DNA of 11,330 nt from NCBI GenBank assembly GCA_937928755.1, contig CALEZI010000196.1, positions 1 through 11,330 on the forward strand. The letters are read 5' to 3'. This DNA comes from an uncultured Rhodanobacteraceae bacterium (GTDB taxonomy: Bacteria; Pseudomonadota; Gammaproteobacteria; Xanthomonadales; SZUA-5). Positions 7,172 to 11,330 of the stretch are shown in pieces. The translations under genes were made by a program, and so were the position numbers. The notes below the pieces were generated by a model that did not search any database, was not told where the DNA came from, and saw only the letters and a list, made by a program, of their open reading frames with translations. Numbering within the stretch: the first letter of the stretch is position 1; the number at the start of each line of letters is the position of its first letter.

Positions 7172-7392
7172 CGTCGATCTCCGGTGCGGCGAGGTAGTAG
7201 CGAGAGCATCGGCAATGGCAAGCGCCGGGGCAAGGCCTCAACAACCAACAAGCAACAACCCCGCGCCCCAGACCTGAACCATCTAGTCAACGCAAGTGTT
7301 GCTTAGTGTGATTGTTCTATCGGCGGGCACTTACCTTGGTTGTCAAGCGCGGTGAATACAACGCGTCATTACTGAACCCGAGGAGAGTAACC
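7172..7392. other. Divergent intergenic region between TPR gene and phasin
   Basis: This 221-bp gap must hold promoters for both flanking genes. It contains a C/A-only-like stretch (about 7238-7260, repeats of CAA), a 24-bp dyad (7283-7306), and a weak promoter-like pair for the phasin: CTTGGT near 7336 with TACAAC 16 bp downstream. The TPR ribosome binding site lies at its left end and the phasin ribosome binding site at its right end. No short gene is supported. Confidence 0.5.
7283..7306. promoter_or_regulatory. Interrupted dyad, candidate operator upstream of phasin
   Basis: The 24-bp sequence has 8 of 12 symmetric positions paired, in the pattern CTAnnCAACnC / GnGTTGnnTAG. It lies about 87-110 bp upstream of the phasin ATG, a plausible place for an operator of a dimeric regulator such as a TetR protein. 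No second copy was found upstream of the other lipid genes, so specificity is unproven. Confidence 0.3.
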
Positions 7393-7836
7393 ATGGCTAT
7401 CAAGAAACCCGTTGGCAAAAAAGCACTGCGTTCGGTGAAGCGCGAAATCGTTGACGGCCGCGAAACTGCGCGTGACCTGCTGCTCGCATCCTTGGGCGCA
7501 GTGTCGATCACCCGCAAGGAAGGCGCTCGATTTGTCGGTTCGCTGATCGAACAGGGTCAGGAGCTGGGCGAGCGAACTGTCAAGCTGGCGGAAGGCAAGG
7601 TTGCCGACGTTCGCAAGCAGGTCGAGGGCATGTTCGGCAAGGTGCAGAAGGCGGCCAACGCCAATCTGTCGCAGGTTGAGGGTGTGGTCGGCGGTCAGGT
7701 GACGCGCGTGCTGTCGCGTCTGGGCATTCCGTCCAAGGCCGATGTGCAGGAGCTGTCGCGCCGTGTCGCCGATCTCAATCGTCAGGTCAAGGCACTGCAG
7801 GGCGCACGCAAGGTGGTTCAGGCCAAGGCGGCCTGA
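7393..7836 (+). CDS. Phasin-family granule-associated protein
   Basis: A 147-residue, highly charged, Lys/Arg-rich protein of the PhaF/PhaI-like phasin family. Phasins coat polyhydroxyalkanoate granules and some bind other hydrophobic surfaces. The family features are an amphipathic helix around 23-66 (ARDLLLASLGAVSITRKEGA, then VGSLIEQGQELGE), a middle helix around 68-95, and the C-terminal coiled coil IPSKADVQELSRRVADLNRQVKAL (112-135), which carries heptad hydrophobics. No PHA synthase or depolymerase is in the window; the neighbours are wax ester genes. A role on wax ester or triacylglycerol inclusions is therefore an inference. The ATG at 7393 has AGGAG (7381-7385) 7 nt upstream, preferred over the in-frame upstream codon at 7312. 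A hairpin with a T-tract follows. Confidence 0.85.
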   Translation: MAIKKPVGKKALRSVKREIVDGRETARDLLLASLGAVSITRKEGARFVGSLIEQGQELGERTVKLAEGKVADVRKQVEGMFGKVQKAANANLSQVEGVVGGQVTRVLSRLGIPSKADVQELSRRVADLNRQVKALQGARKVVQAKAA

Positions 7837-7846
7837 TATGCGTGGA

Positions 7847-7880
7847 GTGGAACCCGCGCAGCGGATTCCACCATCGTTTT
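7847..7880 (+). terminator. Terminator-like hairpin after phasin
   Basis: The arms 7847-7857 (GTGGAACCCGC) and 7861-7871 (GCGGATTCCAC) pair with one C/A mismatch around a 3-nt loop. TTTT follows at 7877-7880, 11 bp after the phasin stop. This fits an intrinsic terminator, although the T-tract is short and not immediately adjacent. It is also the first of three hairpins in the element below. Confidence 0.5.
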
Positions 7881-7972
7881 GCAGCGTTGATCCGGCGGAA
7901 TCTCGACTTGCGGCCGAGGTTCCGCCCTACCGGACGTAAGGTGGATCACCCGCCATCGGCGGGTAATCCACC
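7847..7972. repeat. Three-hairpin REP-like intergenic element
   Basis: Nearly all of the gap between the phasin and TetR stops folds into three successive hairpins. Hairpin 1 is 7847-7871. Hairpin 2 has 12-nt arms at 7894-7905 and 7915-7926 with one T/G wobble and a 9-nt loop. Hairpin 3 has 15-nt arms at 7940-7954 and 7958-7972 with one mismatch and a 3-nt loop. Hairpins 1 and 3 share the core GTGGAwcnCCCGC, so they appear related by descent. The genes converge here, so it could end transcription from both sides. The form is that of REP-like elements common in Xanthomonadales intergenic DNA; genome copy number cannot be seen. Confidence 0.7.
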
Positions 7973-7983
7973 GTCCGCAGTCA

Positions 7984-8634
7984 TCAATTGCCGAGGTACT
8001 GGTCCGCGAGCCGGTTCAGATGGGCGCGTTCCGCCGACTTCAGGTAGGGCGCCATCAGTACCATCACCTGATAGATGCCGCGACCGAGATCGACATCGGC
8101 CTTGGCGCCGGTGATCGGCTTGATCTGCTGGAAATTCAGCCAGAAGGTCGTCAGCACCACCGTGTTCTGCGCGATCGCCTCGATCTCTCGCTGGCTGGCG
8201 AGCATGCTTCCCGACTTGACCATCTCCGTGCACACCTTTGAAATGCTCTCGTGTGCTCGCTTCAAGATGCGCGAGAAGTGCATCTTCAGCTTGCGACTGC
8301 GCGTCAACAAGTCGACCAGGTCGCGATAAACGAAGCGGTAATCCCAGATGCACTCGAAGACCAGATGCATCTGCAACCACATGTCCTCAAGGTTGGGCGT
8401 CCGCCCTTCCGGCACCAGCAGTGCATCGCCGATTCGATCTTCGAATCGCGCGAACAACTGCTCGATGATGTCGTCCTTGTTGCGGAAGTGGTAATACAGG
8501 TTGCCCGGGCTGATCTCGAGTTCGTCGGCGATGTGATTGGTCGTGACGTTCGGTTCGCCGGTCGCGTTGAACATCTCCAGGCTCTTGGCGAGGATGCGGT
8601 CGCGCGTCTTGACTGGCGCCGGTTCCTGGCTCAC
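7984..8634 (-). CDS. TetR/AcrR-family transcriptional regulator
   Basis: A 216-residue TetR-type regulator read from GTG at 8634. The N-terminal DNA-binding domain is TRDRILAKSLEMFNATG, then the helix-turn-helix VTTNHIADELEISPGNLYYHF at about 30-50, followed by NKDDIIEQLF. The remaining 160 residues are the helical ligand-binding and dimer domain, rich in aromatic and hydrophobic residues; no ligand can be read from it. The start is chosen because GAGGG lies about 4 nt upstream and the gene then begins 7 nt after the acyl-CoA-binding protein stop. The ATG at 8697 would add 21 low-complexity Ser/Ala residues that overlap the upstream gene. Co-transcription with the acyl-CoA-binding protein suggests a regulator of fatty acid or neutral lipid metabolism, perhaps sensing acyl-CoA; this is inference. 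Confidence 0.9.
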   Translation of the reverse strand: MSQEPAPVKTRDRILAKSLEMFNATGEPNVTTNHIADELEISPGNLYYHFRNKDDIIEQLFARFEDRIGDALLVPEGRTPNLEDMWLQMHLVFECIWDYRFVYRDLVDLLTRSRKLKMHFSRILKRAHESISKVCTEMVKSGSMLASQREIEAIAQNTVVLTTFWLNFQQIKPITGAKADVDLGRGIYQVMVLMAPYLKSAERAHLNRLADQYLGN

Positions 8635-8641
8635 GGCACCC

Positions 8642-8905
8642 TCAGAACTGGCCGCCGAGGCGCTTGACGAGGTCGCAGTACTTTTTCTTGGCGTCATCGC
8701 CGCTCAATCCCTTCAGTTTTTCCCACGCTTCGTACTTGGCAGTACCGACGAAGTCGAAAAAGCCCGGCTTGGGACCGGACACATCACCCTCGGTGGCCTG
8801 CTTGAAGTGGCTGTACAGCTTGAGCATGGTGTCGTTGTCTGGTCGTTCCGGCAACTGTTTGGCGGCTTCGGTTGCGGCCTGGAACTGGCTATCGATATCG
8901 GACAT
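8642..8905 (-). CDS. Acyl-CoA-binding protein (ACBP)
   Basis: An 87-residue soluble four-helix protein covering a complete ACBP domain, the same size as animal ACBP. ACBPs hold long-chain acyl-CoA esters in the cytosol and present them to enzymes. The ligand residues known from the mammalian protein are matched: Y31 and K35 in LYSHFKQA, K57 in TAKYEAW and Y76 in KKKYCDL. The signature GPKPGFFDFVGTAKYEAWEKLKGLS is intact. GGGAG lies 8 nt before the ATG. It is the first gene of a minus-strand pair with the TetR regulator and is divergent from the acyl-CoA reductase, so a pool of protected acyl-CoA for wax ester synthesis is a natural reading. ACBP occurs in only a minority of bacteria, from general knowledge. 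Confidence 0.95.
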   Translation of the reverse strand: MSDIDSQFQAATEAAKQLPERPDNDTMLKLYSHFKQATEGDVSGPKPGFFDFVGTAKYEAWEKLKGLSGDDAKKKYCDLVKRLGGQF

Positions 8906-9065
8906 GCGTTACTCCCGGTGGATCAGGTTCGAAATCCCACCCGCACTATCGTTCCGACGATCGCGAATCGCAAGTGGCGGCTGGCCCTCAGCCTCGTTAT
9001 CTTAGGGGCATCCGTCGGCACCGCGGCGGCCCAAATCTCGACAACCTCGGGGGAGGACGATCCAC
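8906..9065. promoter_or_regulatory. Divergent control region, ACBP-TetR and acyl-CoA reductase
   Basis: This 160-bp region must carry both promoters. A short dyad ATCGT-TCCG-ACGAT (8948-8961) runs directly into a TCGCGA palindrome (8961-8966), a possible operator about midway between the genes. TATCTT at 8998-9003 is a weak -10 candidate for the reductase without a good -35. The reductase has a very strong ribosome binding site, GGGGGAGG at 9049-9056, 9 nt before its ATG. The layout, regulator and target divergent, suits TetR autoregulation with control of the reductase. Binding is not shown by the sequence. Confidence 0.4.
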
Positions 9066-11057
9066 ATGACTTATTTCGTCACTGGCGCCACCGGTTTTCT
9101 CGGTCGCTTTCTGGTCGGCAACCTGCTCAAGCGCACCGGCACCATCCACGTTCTGCTGCGCAAGGGATCCAAGGACAAGTTCGAGGCACTGCAGGCACGC
9201 TACCCGGAGGCCGGCGAGCGCCTGCAGCCGGTATACGGTGATCTGACCAAACCCAAGCTTGGATTGACTGCCGACGCGCAGAAGAAACTTGCCGGCAAGA
9301 TCAAGCACTTCTTCCACCTCGCGGCGATCTACGACCTGTCAGCGAGCGCTGAATCGCAGCAGGCCGCAAACATCGACGGCACACGCAATGCGGTGCAACT
9401 GGCCGAAGCGGTGCGCGCCGGCTGTTTCCACCACGTCAGTTCGATCGCTGCCGCCGGCCTCTACTCCGGCGTGTTCCGCGAAGACATGTTCGACGAGGCG
9501 GAGAATCTCGACCACCCGTACTTCCGCACCAAACACGATTCCGAAGGGATCGTGCGCAAGGAATGCCAGCGACCCTACCGCATCTACCGGCCAGGCATGG
9601 TGGTTGGCCATTCGCAGACCGGCGAGATCGACAAGATCGATGGACCGTACTATTTCTTCACGCTGATCAAGCGTCTGCGCGAAATGCTGCCGCCGTGGGT
9701 GCCGACGCTCGGCGTAGAGGGCGGACGCATCAACATCGTGCCCGTCGATTTTGTCGTCAATGCGATGGATCACATCGCCCACGCCAAGGGTCTCGATGGC
9801 GGCTGCTTCCACCTGACCGACCCTGCGCCGATGCGCGTGGGCGAGGTGTTGAACGCTTTTGCGGATGCCGGTCACGCACCGAAGATGACCATGCGCATCG
9901 ATGCGCGCATCTTCCAGTTCATCCCGCCGTCGATCCGTGGCGCGATCGGCATGTTGCCGCCGGTCAAACGCATCGTCGGCCACACGCTGAAGAGCCTGAA
10001 CATCCCGGCCGATGTGCTCAAGTTCTTCAATTACCCGACACGCTTCGACAGTCGCGAGACCGAGCGCGCGCTGAAGGGCAGCGGCATCAAGGTTCCCGAA
10101 CTCGACAGCTACGCGTGGCGCCTGTGGGACTACTGGGAACGCCACCTCGATCCGGACCTGTTCGTCGACCGTTCATTGTCGAGTCGCGTGAAGGGCAAGG
10201 TGGTGGTGATCACCGGTGGTTCCTCGGGGATCGGACTGGCTACCGCGAAGAAGGTCGCGGCAGCCGGTGCAACGACCGTGATCTGCGCGCGTGGTCTGGA
10301 GGATCTGGAAAAGGCCAAGGCCGAGATCGAGGCAGAAACCAAGGGCGCGAAAGTTGCCATCTACCAGGTCGATCTGGCCGAACTGCCGTCCGCCGATGAA
10401 CTGGTGAAGAAGGTCCTGTCCGATCATGGCGCCGTGGATGTGCTGATCAACAACGCCGGGCGTTCGATCCGGCGCTCGATCGAACTGTCCTACGATCGCT
10501 TCCACGACTTCGAACGCACCATGCAACTGAACTATTTCGGTTCGCTGAGGCTGGTCATGGGTCTGCTGCCGAGCATGACCGAGCGGCGCAAGGGTCATGT
10601 CATCAACATCAGTTCGATCGGCGTGCTCACCAACGCGCCGCGTTTCTCGGCTTACGTGGCCAGCAAGGCCGCTCTGGATGCATTCTCGCGATGCGCGGCC
10701 AGCGAATTTGCCGACAAGAACATCCACTTCACCATCATCAACATGCCGCTGGTGAAGACGCCGATGATCGGCCCGACCAAGATCTACGACAACGTTCCGA
10801 CGCTGTCGCCGGAAGAAGCCGCTGACATGGTGGTCAAGGGCATCATCGAGCGCCCGCACCGTCTGGCGACGCGCATGGGTATCTTTGCCGAGATGCTGCA
10901 CCTGGTATCGCCGAAGGTTTACCAGGTGATCCTGAATACCGCCTTCCAGTTGTTCCCGGACTCTGCGGCGGCCAAGGGCGTCAAGGGTGGCGTGGACGCC
11001 GCGCCATCGAGCGAGCAGGTGGCGTTCGCGTCGTTGATGCGCGGGGTGCATTGGTAA
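9066..11057 (+). CDS. Two-domain fatty acyl-CoA reductase, alcohol-forming (Maqu_2507 type)
   Basis: A 663-residue fusion of two short-chain dehydrogenase/reductase domains, the length and architecture of Marinobacter Maqu_2507 (about 660 residues), which reduces fatty acyl-CoA through aldehyde to fatty alcohol with NADPH. The N-terminal extended SDR (about 1-365) has the cofactor loop T6-G-A-T-G-F-L-G13, S125-S126 and Y152xxxK156, with FHHVSSIAAAG and RIYRPGMVVGHS as in alcohol-forming reductases. The C-terminal classical SDR (about 378-600) has T383-G-G-S-S-G-I-G390, N462-N-A-G465, S516-S517 and Y530xxxK534. Both domains therefore keep complete cofactor and catalytic sets. The C-terminus (SSEQVAFASLMRGVHW) also resembles Maqu_2507. 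The alcohol would feed the synthase at 3229. Single-domain Acr1 reductases stop at aldehyde; the fusion argues for alcohol. Confidence 0.93.
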   Translation: MTYFVTGATGFLGRFLVGNLLKRTGTIHVLLRKGSKDKFEALQARYPEAGERLQPVYGDLTKPKLGLTADAQKKLAGKIKHFFHLAAIYDLSASAESQQAANIDGTRNAVQLAEAVRAGCFHHVSSIAAAGLYSGVFREDMFDEAENLDHPYFRTKHDSEGIVRKECQRPYRIYRPGMVVGHSQTGEIDKIDGPYYFFTLIKRLREMLPPWVPTLGVEGGRINIVPVDFVVNAMDHIAHAKGLDGGCFHLTDPAPMRVGEVLNAFADAGHAPKMTMRIDARIFQFIPPSIRGAIGMLPPVKRIVGHTLKSLNIPADVLKFFNYPTRFDSRETERALKGSGIKVPELDSYAWRLWDYWERHLDPDLFVDRSLSSRVKGKVVVITGGSSGIGLATAKKVAAAGATTVICARGLEDLEKAKAEIEAETKGAKVAIYQVDLAELPSADELVKKVLSDHGAVDVLINNAGRSIRRSIELSYDRFHDFERTMQLNYFGSLRLVMGLLPSMTERRKGHVINISSIGVLTNAPRFSAYVASKAALDAFSRCAASEFADKNIHFTIINMPLVKTPMIGPTKIYDNVPTLSPEEAADMVVKGIIERPHRLATRMGIFAEMLHLVSPKVYQVILNTAFQLFPDSAAAKGVKGGVDAAPSSEQVAFASLMRGVHW

Positions 11058-11070
11058 AGCGGTAAGACGC

Positions 11071-11161
11071 AGGTCACGTTGGCCCGCAAGGGCCTGCGTG
11101 ACGACGTTCAGAGAGATGCCTTGGGGTTGTCACGTAGACCGCTCCGCGGCCAACGTGACCT
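11071..11161. repeat. BIME-like palindromic element, copy A
   Basis: A 91-bp unit bounded by a perfect 14-bp inverted repeat AGGTCACGTTGGCC/GGCCAACGTGACCT. It consists of two hairpins. The left one is GTCACG...CGTGAC enclosing GGCCC-GCAA-GGGCC. The right one, from 11129, is GTCACGT...ACGTGAC enclosing CCGC-TCC-GCGG. The right hairpin read on the other strand resembles the left one, so the unit is an inverted pair, the form of bacterial interspersed mosaic elements. It begins 14 bp after the reductase stop and could protect or end that transcript. Confidence 0.85.
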
Positions 11162-11202
11162 ACTTCGAAAAAGCGAGATGCACTGGTGATGCCACAAGGC
11201 GA

Positions 11203-11291
11203 AGGTCATGTTGGCCCGAATGGGCCTAGGTGACGTCGGCCTGCGCCGGGCCCGGCTCGTCACGTAGACCGCTCCGCGGCCAACGTGACCT
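11203..11291. repeat. BIME-like palindromic element, copy B
   Basis: An 89-bp second copy in the same orientation, 41 bp after copy A. The last 33 bp (11259-11291) are identical to copy A (11129-11161). The left hairpin is diverged: the terminal repeat has one C-to-T change and the loop is GAAT instead of GCAA, and the linker between hairpins differs. The right half is therefore recently copied or conserved while the linker is free to vary. Confidence 0.85.
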
Positions 11292-11330
11292 TCTATGACC
11301 CTACTCTCAGTCAAGCAGTCACCGATAGTT

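Noticed and set aside
8966..9050. A plus-strand reading with a signal-peptide-like sequence (NRKWRLALSLVILGASVGTAAAQ) just before the reductase gene
   Set aside because: It has no ATG, GTG or TTG near the basic end, runs out of frame into the strongly supported reductase, and is open upstream only because it lies antisense to ACBP. It may be a remnant of a secreted gene, but chance is as likely.
10173..11051. Minus-strand open frame of 292 codons opposite the C-terminal half of the reductase
   Set aside because: It is a shadow of the SDR domain, with no motif and composition skewed to Arg, Gln and His.
11108..11314. Minus-strand open frame of 68 codons at the right end
   Set aside because: It lies within the two palindromic repeat copies and encodes their structure, not a protein family.

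Overview
The window is GC-rich, densely coded, gene-tight DNA of a gammaproteobacterium. The set of families, the heptanucleotide tandem repeats, the REP-like hairpins and the operon nagZ-hpt-mtnP point to the Xanthomonadales/Lysobacterales (Rhodanobacteraceae- or Lysobacteraceae-like). This placement is an inference from gene content; no ribosomal RNA or other phylogenetic marker is present. I saw no tRNA, CRISPR array, prophage, transposase or integrase.

Region 1 (1-2952) opens with a degenerating 7-bp tandem repeat that runs almost into a four-gene plus-strand operon. The genes are a short CYTH/triphosphate-tunnel protein, nagZ (beta-N-acetylhexosaminidase, cell-wall recycling), hpt (hypoxanthine-guanine phosphoribosyltransferase) and mtnP (S-methyl-5'-thioinosine phosphorylase). 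Each junction is a 4-bp ATGA stop/start overlap, so translation is probably coupled. The last two enzymes are consecutive salvage steps: methylthioinosine gives hypoxanthine, and hypoxanthine gives IMP.

Region 2 (about 3229-11057) looks like a neutral-lipid (wax ester and possibly triacylglycerol) storage locus. It holds a wax ester synthase/diacylglycerol acyltransferase (3229-4743), a small phasin-family granule protein (7393-7836), a TetR-family regulator and an acyl-CoA-binding protein (co-oriented on the minus strand, 7984-8905), and a 663-residue two-domain fatty acyl-CoA reductase of the Marinobacter Maqu_2507 type (9066-11057), divergent from the acyl-CoA-binding protein. Read together: fatty acyl-CoA is buffered by the binding protein, reduced to fatty alcohol by the reductase, esterified with another acyl-CoA by the synthase, and the product may be coated by the phasin. 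The TetR protein is the obvious candidate acyl-CoA-responsive switch. Interspersed are two genes without a clear lipid role: a secreted protein with a C-terminal P-domain and an FANGFE tail (4897-6264), and a cytoplasmic TPR-like helical-repeat protein (6323-7171, minus).

Region 3, the non-coding DNA, carries much structure. There is a three-hairpin element between phasin and TetR (7847-7972), a GC-rich hairpin between the convergent genes at 6290-6307, a dyad upstream of the phasin (7283-7306), and two tandem copies of a roughly 90-bp inverted-pair palindromic element downstream of the reductase (11071-11161 and 11203-11291).
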